From Tillandsia leiboldiana (taxonomy: Eukaryota; Streptophyta; Magnoliopsida; Poales; Bromeliaceae), in assembly GCA_029204045.2 (NCBI GenBank), contig JAQNDB010000163.1:1-64000 (forward strand): a stretch of 64,000 nt of DNA, read 5' to 3'. A model generated the notes under the pieces. The model did no database searches. It worked only from the letters and a program-made list of their open reading frames with translations, and was not told where the DNA came from. The position numbers were made by a program, and so were the translations under genes. This document shows positions 21,905-32,198 of this stretch, piece by piece; position 1 is the first letter of the stretch; every line of letters begins with the position of its first letter.

Positions 21905-22095
21905 GTTTTCAAATTTAAGTGTCGTGTGGGCACTGATTTCAAAACCCTGTGGATTTATGGATTGCGAAAAGGAATTTCAAAACTCGAGTGTCGTGTAGGC
22001 ACTGATTTCAAAACCCTGTGGATTTATACTGGTTTCGAAACGCGTTTTAAAAATCTGAGTGCCGGGTAGGCGCATTTTCAACGACTGTGGATTTA
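21905..22095 (+). repeat. About 70-bp degenerate tandem repeat, three units
   Basis: GTGTCGTGTGGGCACTGATT recurs at 21919, 21988 and, more degenerate, 22059. Each is followed by a CTGTGGATTTA segment. Confidence 0.75.
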
Positions 22096-22206
22096 TCCTT
22101 TCAAATTGATCGGCCATGCGTTTTAATAAATTATGGTACTAGTTGTATGTTAGTAACTGTTGCGATTGAGTGGTTGATTGTGTTTGGAACTTGTGTATAA
22201 CGCTAC

Positions 22207-22264
22207 GCCGAGCATATACAGAGGAGACTCTGTCCGTTTGCAGAGCGATTCTGTATATGCGGCG
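22207..22264 (+). other. Conserved LTR 3'-end stem-loop (family D, plus-strand copy)
   Basis: GCATATACAGA pairs with TCTGTATATGC, with an inner CTCTG/CAGAG stem and outer GCCG/CGGC. It is the counterpart of the hairpins at 20351 and 46700. Confidence 0.7.
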
Positions 22265-22376
22265 GGTCTGGGCATGCGCCGGGGAAGAAGGGTTTTTATC
22301 AAAAAAAAATTATTACACGTCAAATGTTTGACTTTTGCGAACCGTTTCCGCTAAAACAAACCCCCGGGGCGTGACA

Positions 22377-23016
22377 GCGCCCCCCGCGTCCGCGCGGGCG
22401 CGAATGGGGGCCCGCCACGTGGCGGCCCCCCCCCGCGTCACCCGCGCAGGCAGGCGCTGTTCCTTGCGCCTGCTGCGCCCTCGAGCCGCGTGCCAACGCC
22501 ACAGCGCCACAGTGCACACCTCGGGACCCGTGCCGCGACGCCTCGAGATCAGCGCACGCCTCGAAAAACGCGCGCGTCAACCGGGCTCCGAAAAAGGCAA
22601 GTAAATAGTCCACTCACAACGATTTCGCGCGCTGAATCCAAATACGGTGTCCGTTTCTCCAAATTCTCATCCAAAAATTTGCCGAAAGCCCCCGAGAAGC
22701 CCACTTGATCCGATTTTCGCGCCGGGTCCATTCCAAAAATCCGATTTGCCAATTTCCAACTCTAAAAATTCCCGAAGGCAACCGGAGAGGTAATCTTTTA
22801 TCCAAACTTCGCCCGGAGTCCAAATTTGACATCTGCGTCGCGCGAAACCACTTCTAAACACTCGACGGGTCCTCCAATTTCCCACGGGATCTCCTTTTAA
22901 GCCCAATGTCCAACACTTGTGTCCAGATTGCGCACAATCACCACCGACGCACCACAAAGGCCTCCAAAAGCTGCTGGTCGACCAGTAATCTCGTCGTGGG
23001 GATCCGGGTCCTCACA
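22377..23016 (-). repeat. 5' part of the 3' LTR of chromovirus E (minus strand)
   Basis: Read on the minus strand it starts TGTGAGGACCCGG at 23016, next to a polypurine tract, and is the same family as the solo LTR at 15616-19640. It is cut at 22377 by the family D LTR, so the remainder lies elsewhere. Confidence 0.85.
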
Positions 23017-24786
23017 TCCTCCCCCACTAAAGAAAGTTTCGTCCTCGAAACTAGCTCAATTCCACCATGAGTCACAAACACCAAGGGTAAGTACTCAACA
23101 TCATTATCTCCAGCTCCTAAGTCATCACTCACTCCCCGTGATTACTCCTCAACAACAATAACAGCAACATCCAGTACGGCATAGCCCGATTGCGCAATTC
23201 CCCCATCTCATGAGCCAGAATTCGCAACGGGCGTCCCTCGTACTCCAAACACTCATAGATCTCAAAGGGGCGAGTCGATCACAGGCGAGGGATCCAACAA
23301 CATATCACTCCTTATCTGAGACGTGAGATACCAGAGGGGCTCCAATAAAAAGCTGGGGGAAACTGGAATAACCTCTAGTGCAACACGCACCAAACCACAT
23401 CCTGTGCCAACTTAACCAAGGTCACCCGAAGCATACTCAAACTTTCGTCCAATAAGGAAAAGAATCCAATAAGCTGGGGTCTTTACTCGGCCACTTCCCG
23501 ATCCAAAACCACTCGAGGGGACTACTCAACCGCAGGCCACCCTCAAAAGGGATCCTCCGGAGACACAAACTCATGCCACAGTTGGTCACTCAACATGTCA
23601 ACATAACCCTAACGGATCCACGGGTCGAAGTCGATCTTTCATCAAGTAAAGAGCACCCCTTCAGTGGCCAAACCGTCGGTGAACGGGACTGAAAGCTGGC
23701 TCGAAAGGCGATCATAAAGCTGATGCCCAAACTCGCGGTCAAACGTCCGAACCATCGACGACAATCCGAGTAAATCCTACTCAAGACGCTGAAAGCTGTA
23801 GTTTCCACTGATGCCGAATAGCAGAAACTGTAAACTGAAGCTGAACCTTTAATCTATCATATAGCATAGAACAGGAACGCTGAGTAATCAAGACTGATAG
23901 CCAAGCATGCATGGCCTACGCCCAGGTATATCAATCAAAGCCGGAAGTAAAAGGCGTACTGAAAAGCTCATCTGTGGAGTCCAAGCTGCCTACAAAACAG
24001 CGGTTCGTCCTGCCACAATACTCATAGGGTTGGACTAATGAAGTGTGGACCGAAAATCAACCCACGGTAACTCTACAGCCACAATGGGAGGCATCACTAA
24101 AGCACGCAAATCTCTCTCCCAACACTGGAAATGCTAGCATTGGCGCTGGTATGAGTCTCATTATCCATTGGCCATGCTCTCCCGACACTACCAAGTCTAA
24201 GGAGCTCCTCACCTCAAGAATAAATGTTGGTCTCAGCCAACCTTGAATAACATCCAATTGGTCGGGTTCCACCGCCGCTCCAACAGCGAGAATAGGGTAT
24301 GCACTTGGAGCTAGAACTTGTACCTCAATAACTTGGCATACAGCTTCATTCACACATGCATGGTAGTACATCCACAAGCGCTTCTCGTGCTCCAAGTCGC
24401 TCTGGGAGTAAATCAAAATATCCTTGGGGAAACACCACTCCCAAATCCGTCCAGATACAACTGGGACACACCATTCCTCAAATCTCAAAGACAACAGGGC
24501 ATCAATTATTGCATTTGGCCTCACTATGCTCTCATAATGCCCTTACCGGATCCTAAATGCCCTTTAGGCAAAGTCCTCGGCTGTCTGATTCCAAGTAGGT
24601 ACTCGCATCATACAATAACTGCCGGAGTATAGCTCCATCAAAAAGGTCCTAGATACCACCCGGACCGGTCTACACTCGAACCAAGTCAAACGCAATCTCT
24701 ATCTCCCTAACTGGCGGCATCACAAATAGCTCAGGTGAAATCACACCCGGGATCTTGTGGGCAACAGAGATATCTTTGAATCCCGG
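23017..24786 (-). pseudogene. Chromovirus E, decayed 3' half of pol (RT, RNase H, integrase, chromodomain remnants)
   Basis: Read on the minus strand from 24786, RT begins with a MPPVREIE-like segment (about 24690-24730). An RT palm relic with DILIYS lies near 24410. An RT-to-RNase H piece (VEPDQLDVIQGW, EVRSSLDL) follows at 24180-24260, then an SDAS-like RNase H start near 24085. A weak integrase relic lies at 23590-23808, and a chromodomain-like tail at about 23180-23300. The hairpin GTTTCG-AGGA-CGAAAC (23036-23051) and the tract AGTGGGGGAGGA precede the LTR. Frames are broken throughout and most of integrase is missing. This is the oldest layer of the nest. T1 splits it at 24786 and copia B at 36349. 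Confidence 0.75.
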
Positions 24787-27700
24787 TGTAGAATACCGGG
24801 GTTTCGGTTAGCGCACCGACCTCATGAGTTGGCGTGGTGTGGATATATCGCCTCGAGCGTGTTCCATATTGGATTACAGATGAGTTCGGGTCGACTTGGA
24901 TCAACGCGGAAGCCCCAGGTCGATCCGGAGTTTTTCGGGCATTGTCCGCCGTTAGAAGGCTGGCTTCGGGGAAGCCTCGACTCCACAGTGGAGTGTGGAA
25001 AATTGGGAAACTCTGGGAACAGGTGTACTTTGAGTTTACAGCGGAGTTCGGGAGGTTCCGGACTGACGCGGAAGATCCAAGGACAAAGAGTGAGTTGGAG
25101 TTGGCAGTTTTGGAGCCGGTTTTTGGTTTGAGCACACCGACTCCACGATTGAGCTTTTTGAGGGGAAAAAAGCTTTGAGCATGTGTATTTTCTGATTACA
25201 GCGGAGTTCGGGAGGTTCCGGACTGGTGCGGAGATCCCGAGGGCAAAAATTGAGTTGATGGGGGCATTTAATGGATTAATTAATTAATTTATTTAATTAG
25301 TGGTTTTGGGGCTTTGGTCTGGGAGGTTTGAAGGAAAGATAAGAATTAGTGTTGTGATTAGGATAAAAGAATGGTTTAATGTTAATTGGATTTTGAGTGT
25401 ATGTTGGATATTTTTGGGAGCATTAAATGCTCCCAACTACTCCCCCTCTCTCCTCTTTAATTTGCAAAGTCCTAATTAGCACGCCACCTCACCACCAGCC
25501 TCTCCACCTGCAAGCAAGCAGAGGAAGTAAAAGAAAACAGAGGAAAAGGAAGTAGGGGAGAAAGAAGAAGAAGAAGAAGTGAGAGAGGAAGAAAATGAAA
25601 GAAATGGATGAGAATTTGAAGGTGGACTCCCTCTTGGTAGCTGTGGAGCATCGGAGCGCGCAAAGAGCTTCAATCAAGGTTTGATATAGTTTTTCCTCGT
25701 AAAGCTTGGGTTTTGAATTTATTTCTTGTTTTCTTTTTCGGTTTGGGGCTGGTGTCTTGGACTATTTGTCCGTGGAGGTGGCGTCGCAGCTGCTAGGCGC
25801 GCGCGCGCGATAACCGCAGGGCCGCTGCGCGGGCTCGCAACCAGGCACCGCGCAGCGAGTGGGCGTCGCGCTGGTGGCGGTTCCAGCGCGGCTGGTGCGC
25901 CCCTGGGCACTGCGTAGCGGCCTAGCGACCGCCGCGCAGAGCGCCCCTGGGCACTGCGCAGCGCGCCTGGGCGCTGCGCAGCGGCCGCCAGGGCGCCGCG
26001 CAGTGCGCCCCTGGGCGCTGCGCAGCGCGCCTGGGCGCTGCGCAGCGGCCGCCAGGGCGCCGCGTAGTGCGCCCCTGGGCACTGCGCAGCGGCCGCAGGG
26101 TGCCGCACAGCGCGCCTGGCCGTGCGCTGTGCGCACCAGGGCACCGCGCGGGGGCAGGCCTGGCACTGCGCGGCTGTCCTGGATGCCGCGGGGCTGGCGC
26201 GCAACGGCGCGGGCAGCAACCGCGCTGCTCGCTGATGGGCGGGCTGCGGCTTGCGACTCGCGTCGGCGCGCGGGATTTTACCGCGACTGGGGCTAGTTTT
26301 CGCCGGCGATTCGCGCGTATTTACCGGTTTTAACTTGTTTTCTTGGGGTTGTTCCCTTTTCTCTCTCAGGTTGTCGCCATTTGTGCGGATCTTCGTCGAG
26401 GGGCCGTGCAGAGCCCGGAATCGAGCGCGCGGCACGCGGTTTCCGGCGGAGCCGTCCTAGCAGTGTGTGTGTTTGAGTTGTGGCTGTGATCTTGTGAGGC
26501 TGGGTGCTTTTGGATTTGGTGTGTGTGTGGTTATTGTTTAAAGTGTGCTACAGGTTGTGAGGTGAATTTAATTGGGCTTTGGGTCTTTAATTATTACTGT
26601 GCTATTTGGGGCTTTTAAGCATATTGTGGGTGGATTTAAATGATCTATGGAGGTGAGCTAAAGTAATTTGTGTATGTGAGCATTTGTGATTAATTACACT
26701 TTAGTTTTAGTTGTGAAGGGAACTTAAGTGTTTGTGTTGGAACTTGAGTGTTGTGAGTGTGTGGAGTGTATACGAGAGATGAACCTGGAAGTTGGTGAGG
26801 GTGTAATTGTGGTTGGATGAACATTTGTTGATGGTAGTGTGTGAAAATGGAATTAAGGAATAATGTATATATGGAAATGAATTATTAGTGTGCATTGGAG
26901 CTATAGGTGATTTTATTGTGGGATGTTGTGTGTGTGGAATTGGAGCAGGTGGAGGGTATAAATGAATTTTTGGAAATTTATGTTTTGTGAGTGTTAATTT
27001 GCTGATGGATTTGAGAGTACTATGCATGTGTGCTGTGAATTATCTATTTATGATGGACTTGGATGTCTAAAATTATGGTTATGTGATCATTAATTATTTA
27101 GTGTGCCGTGGGTAATTGTGAGTATTTTGGAGTTTGTAAAGGGTGGTTGTGGATTTTTGTGAGCCTGTATTTCTAAGTAAGCTGCTGGAGTTTTATGGTG
27201 AACTTTGGGCTCAAGAGTTTTGCTCAAGCTCCCGGGGATTTTGCCGGGTACGCGACAGTGTGCGCGCGCGCGGCGCATTTTTCGAGGTTTCTTCTGTTCG
27301 ATGTTTCGGCACTTCACCGACTTCAGCGTTGCCTGCGGAAAGCGATTCAGGTGGATTGGAAATTTCTCCAAAATTTATGAAATGCCCTCTAATGCTTCTG
27401 TAAGCATATTGATCATGTTTAGCTTATTTATCATGTATTGATCATGATTAGCTGATTTATTATATATATTGATAAATCTGATAGTTGCCCAGAAAATTGT
27501 AGAATGACATTCTTGAGCCCCAGACATTTTTAGTATGATCTAGAGGTTATTTGACACTAGACTACATGTTAATTTGAGTTTCAGGCTGCATCTGGACCTT
27601 CATATATTTTTAGCACCCCGTTTTAAGTAAAACTCCATTTTTTTTCAAAGGGTTTTTAATTATCGAGAACACTATGAATGGTCCAGATTGTTTGAGTTGT

Positions 27701-28981
27701 TTGTGTGCTCGCGCCAGAGGGCCGAGGATATTTTTAGAGCATCGTCTGTCGAGTTCTAGTGTCATGAGAGTTCTTCTTCCTTGTTGGGATCATGGGTTGT
27801 TTTTATGATTTAGTGGTGGAGGTAGTTCACCCACTTAGTTTGAGGACATTTGGGGTTCTGGTAGATCGAGTCGCGGAAGTTTCCGACTAAGCCATGGTCG
27901 TGCATTATCAGATTGAGTCGTTGAGGGTTCTCCGACATAGCTGTGAGAGTGTTTGGGCTATTCATATTTGAGTCGAGGTTCTTTTCCGACTGAGTTGTGC
28001 CTTTGAGCTCGTGATACCGATCTGTTTGATCGTGGATTATAGCCTGCTGAGCCTGGCTTTTTATGCCAGTTATGAGATACTTGAGATACTTGAGTTCGCG
28101 GGGTCGCTCCCCGCGAGCTACGCTCCGGATGCGATGATGATACCGAGCCTGACGAGGCTGCGATGTGGTTACTGAGATAGTCCTTGAGGGACACCCTACG
28201 TAAGTCCGTTCCTCCGGGATGTGCGGCAGTAGACGAGCGCAGGTTTGACTTTGACTGGTCCAAAGTGGGACAGTCATTGAGATTTGGGTGATTTGTGTGA
28301 GTGAGTTTCATTGCATGTTCATAGATGAGATTTCCTTTGAGCATAGTACTTGAGGCACATTATTAGCAGTGTTAGTGTATGCATAGCAGGGTCAGAGTAG
28401 AGTTTCTTCAGCATGATGTCATTACTTTTAGCTGTAGTTCTTTTCCTGCTTTCCTTTATCTATCTATCTATCTATCTGCATACCTATCTGTTTTGCCTCA
28501 AGTAGACTTAGTGGGCATACCGTGGATATTGGGACGGTACCCACTGAGATCTGCCTTCTGCAGTAGATCTCACACCCGCTGCGGTGACAGGTTTGAGGCA
28601 GCTGTTCCGGCTTGGTTCGCGCGGAGACAGCATATCGAGGTGAGGACGCGACCGTTTAGTTCCTTACCAGCATTGAGAGTCCGAGGTAGATGTACCCGAT
28701 GTTATTTTTACGTTTCCACTTTTGTACTGAGAGGGTGAGGCTTGTATTTTATTCATAGGATGGACCTGTACTGAGGATTTATATTTTAGTGGAGCTTACT
28801 TATTTTTTCAGATTTTTTCTGTATTTATTCTTTGTCTTTTCTTTTTTAGTCTCAGCTCTGATACATGTTTTAGTTTTAGATCTGACTTGCAGGGTAGACG
28901 CTTCGTCTGTGCGGCAGTTTCCGTACAGATGGCGGATCTGTTGGCGAGCCCGGGTCGCAGTTTCGACCCCGGGGCGTGACA
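24787..28981 (+). repeat. 5' LTR of T1
   Basis: It starts TGTAGAATACC and ends CCCCGGGGCGTGACA. It holds an AAG-rich run near 25560, the 64-bp GC-rich repeats at 25941-26100 and a TATC microsatellite at 28457-28477. Relative to the 3' LTR it has an extra stretch in the 64-bp array and 15 bp more near 28260. The many overlapping frames in 25700-26460 arise from GC-rich repeats. Confidence 0.93.
25941..26100 (+). repeat. 64-bp GC-rich tandem repeat, two full units plus a partial one, in the T1 5' LTR
   Basis: Units start at 25941, 26005 and 26069 with GCGCCCCTGGGC. The 3' LTR has only one such unit at the equivalent place (about 33312-33400). The arrays have changed since the LTRs were copied. 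Confidence 0.85.
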
Positions 28982-28989
28982 GATTTAGG

Positions 28990-29002
28990 TGTTATTAGAG
29001 CC
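28990..29002 (+). promoter_or_regulatory. Primer binding site of T1
   Basis: TGTTATTAGAGCC lies 9 bp after the 5' LTR. It matches the initiator tRNA-Met site TGGTATCAGAGCC at 11 of 13 positions. Two mismatches weaken but do not hide it. Confidence 0.75.
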
Positions 29003-29399
29003 TAGGAGTATAGGTCGTTGAGGACTTAGAGACCCTAGGCTATTGGTTGGACATTAGGATGACTATCGAGAGAGACGTGACTTTAGCGAGAGTCCTGATT
29101 GAGTTGTACCTCCCCTAGAGGGTTGGGGTGAGTGATCTTACATGTTATTTCTCTAAAGACGATTATGTTGGCTGCAGACAACATAAAGCTTTAGTATGGA
29201 TAACATGTTATAGACTTTCGCTTGATTGGGTCGAGAGAATTTTGGGTCCTAATGTTTGTTTTGTTGCAGTGATTGGATGCTTCCGAGACGCCGTGCAGCG
29301 GCAATGGCGTGTTTGACCTTGGATGAGGAGCTCGTATTGCGGGAAGCTAAATGGATAGACCAGAGAGATGCCTAAGGGATTCAGGCCCAGGTAGTCCTG

Positions 29400-30080
29400 A
29401 TATTTGAGGCGATGCGGCGCCTGGAAGAGAACATGGAGCGCATGATGCGCATGCTTGGACCGAGAGCATCTCCCGTGGTATCGCCAGTAGTACCTCCGGC
29501 CGCGACATCGTCGACTTCGACCCAGATCACACTGTGCGTAGTGCTGGAGCAGCGAGAGTGGCTGACCGATTGTGTACTTCATCCAGTTCCTTCCCCTGTA
29601 GATTTCGGGACCGAGTTTGGAGCCTTGGGAGGCCGAGAACTGGATTACTACTATGGAAAAGTTATCTGAAGATTGTTCGTCCAGGAGGAGCATCAGGTGC
29701 GTTTGGAGATGCACTTTTGGTTAGGGACGCCGAGAGTTGGTGGAGCCGAGTTCGTCCTGCTGGACCCCCGGAAGAGTAGTTGATGACCTGGAGCGAGTTT
29801 CTGCGATTGTTGAATAGAGTACTCCTTGTCGCCCAAGATGAGGCCCAGAAAGTTGTTATGTTTGAGAGCCGACTGCATCGAGACATCTATGATTCAAGGC
29901 ATACTCGGCGGGCGCCGACCTTTGATGCAGCGATTGTGCATGCTCAGTGGATTGATCGAGAATCAGTGATCACTTCCAGGAGATATGAGGAGCAAGGGAA
30001 CAGCTTCAGTGAGGGACGTCTAGCATCGTCGGATTTTGGGATAGTTAAGTGGATCGAGGTTGCCATGATTCCAGTCTAGG
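29400..30080 (+). pseudogene. T1 gag relic (capsid region)
   Basis: Fragments in shifting frames recall chromovirus gag. They include a Met-rich coiled start (RRLEENMERMMRML), then VRDAESWWSRVRP followed by MTWSEFLRLLN, which is the usual EYWW...TWxxFxxxFN pattern. Next comes FESRLHRDIYDSRH...PTFDAAIVHA, matching the end of the capsid domain. Stops and frame changes prevent a product. No zinc knuckle could be placed with certainty. Confidence 0.6.
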
Positions 30081-30599
30081 GATCATGGGTCTCAGAGGAG
30101 ACAGAGACCAGTAGGTTCTCGGCAGTCGAGGCACCAGCTGTAGTGTCAGGATGAGTTTGTCACCTGAGGTGGGCTTCCTTATAGTCATTGGATCTAGAGC
30201 TTGGTTGATACCGTCACCGCTGGTGTGTTTTAGTAGAGCTGGGGTAGCTTCGTGTGGGCCGGAGGTAGGACTGTTGACTTGTGCACGTGAGGATCGGGTT
30301 CCAGATCACATTTAGCACATGGATGAGTGCGACCAGTCCTACATCAGTTTAGAGATGTTGTTTTGAGGATTGAATAGAGAGTGGCTATCCCAAATTTATG
30401 CTATCTTGGATTGTCGAGGCAGGACTTTGAACCGCCGTGGACCTGGTCAGGAGGAGTGTGTTTATAGAGGGAGCTAGACCATGACAAAGTTGAGTCGTGG
30501 TCGTATCGCGTTGCTGGCGACTGTAGAAGAGGTGCTTACGGCGGCACCGGGATTGAAGGATATCCTCATCGCCCGTGTGATCCCGGGTGCGTCTACTTA

Positions 30600-32185
30600 A
30601 GCTGATTTTGAAGCCGTCGTTTAGTGAGTTGAGATCAAGATAGTCATTGACGTGGTTTTGGAAACTGCACCAACTTCGATAGCACCACTTGGAGTATCAC
30701 TTAAGGCAGAGAGTGAAAGCTGATAGCGCAGTTGCGGGATCTGATGGAATCGAGCGGGTCTGAATGACCCAGAGCCACGTCGTGGGTATATGACTATGAG
30801 GAACCTAGAGATTGGTACTCGAGTATGGTGCCGCACCGTTGATACACGGTAGTGATGCCACGTTGTGAGTACACAACGGTGAGAGTTCTTTGTTGGTCGA
30901 GTTTAGACAGACTCGGATTGTGTCGCAGCAGATGCTCTTTTGTGAGGCAGGTATCTTTTTTGAACCCTACAGCCGAGGGCTGTGCCCGGTGAGGGATCAG
31001 AGCCCGTAGGGGCATTATGAGTTGCAGCGCGGTCGAGTGGATTGACTAATGCCCTGCCATCTTTAGGATTTGAGGAATTGAGAATTCCAGCTGTGTTTGG
31101 ACGGGTGGGTAGCCGTACCCGTCATGGATATTTGAATTTATTTTCGAGGCGACATAGAGCCTGAGGAGCACTTGGAGAGAGTGCTGCAACTTCCGAGAGA
31201 GAAGAAGTTGGATGTCAAGTTTAGAGAGCATGTTTTTTTTTGACTTCAAAAGGTTCTGTGGATTAGGCCTTATGTTTTCAGCTACAAAAAGGGACAGAGA
31301 ACCCAACGAAGAGTTATACCCTACAGGTTGAGCCTAACCCACGTTTCTGGTAGAGGTCCGAAGCTTCTGGAGTAAGTAGTGCCAGTGTAGAGTTAAAGCT
31401 GAGGTTGATGCCAGCGTCATGTAGATGTTTGCCTGTGTTTGGAAGAGAAGTGAATTATTCTTAGACCCTCGAACCTGAAGTACTTGGATACTCAGGAAGA
31501 GTTTGGTTTGAGGAAACGTCAGCGGATAGAGTTTTCAAAGATGTATGATTGTTACCACAGTGTTGTCCCGATGAGGACATTATGGCCAGTGGACGCCTTG
31601 TTTAGGCGAGCAGCGCAACCTCGGAATGAGATGGTCGATCTGTGAGTGCCACGTTGGAAACTTGGAATTGAGAGTTGGAAATTTGGGGTATGTCCCTGAT
31701 GTTGAATTTCTTTTCCTGAAAAGGGAGGTAAGAGTGCATTGTGAAGCTTTGAGCTTTTAGTTGCTAAGGAGCAACGGGAAGGTTAGGCCAATTGGAGGCT
31801 TAGAGTTGGAATTAGAGACCATGATTTTGGAAGCCACTAGCCGAGGGATTGATATTTATGTATAGATTTGAGTTTTCACGGGGAGTTTGATCTGCGAGTT
31901 TTATCTGGCTGGAAGAGGGTTACTGATCACCCGCATGTTTTGGGATGTCACTTCCTTGAAGTTGGACGAGGACTGAGTTACCAGGATCGACCGATGCAAT
32001 TCTTGCTGGTGAGACGGAAGAAAATTTGCAGTCAGGTTTTACCATGGCGAAGGTTCAGAGGAGCCTTTTGATGAGAGAAAGGCCACTTGAGAGCCGGGGA
32101 TGAGTTGAGGATCTCCATTTCCCTTGGATTGAGACACCCTCCGGAGTTATGGATTTATTTTGGGTTTCGAGGACGAAACCTTTTT
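30600..32185 (+). pseudogene. T1 pol relic (RT and chromodomain fragments)
   Basis: A piece near 30640-30700 reads like the RT entry motif (VLETAPTSIAP). About 31110-31210 reads like the segment after the RT active site (PEEHLERVLQLPREKKL). About 31960-32070 (GLSYQDRPMQFLLVRRKK) resembles the start of the chromodomain tail. Most of RNase H and integrase cannot be recognised. The end carries the hairpin GTTTCG-AGGA-CGAAAC at 32164-32179. Many stops are present in every frame. Confidence 0.6.
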
Positions 32186-32198
32186 AAGGAGGGGAGAG
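32186..32198 (+). promoter_or_regulatory. Polypurine tract of T1
   Basis: AAGGAGGGGAGAG abuts the 3' LTR start TGTAGAATACC. Confidence 0.9.

Larger units (their letters stand above)
20502..22376 (+). mobile_element. 3' portion of a family D-type LTR (plus strand)
   Basis: The piece ends CCCCCGGGGCGTGACA at 22376. Its last 200 bp (hairpin, GGCGGGTCTG, A-run) match the family D LTR of 46595-49102 read in reverse. Its start at 20502 coincides with the end of the family C LTR, so family C probably inserted into it and its 5' part lies beyond the window. It consists largely of four successive tandem arrays. Frames over these arrays are repeat artefacts. Confidence 0.7.

Noticed and set aside
24731..25135. 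Minus-strand and plus-strand 120-134 codon frames at the T1 border (also at 32155-32595)
   Set aside because: They cross the E/T1 junction or the LTR start and recur only because the LTR is duplicated.
25719..26460. Ala/Arg-rich frames of 130-240 codons (and their twins at 33132-33765)
   Set aside because: They arise from 64-bp GC-rich LTR repeats and appear on both strands.
29412..30079. Short ORFs as real genes
   Set aside because: They are fragments of a decayed gag in shifting frames between T1 LTRs.
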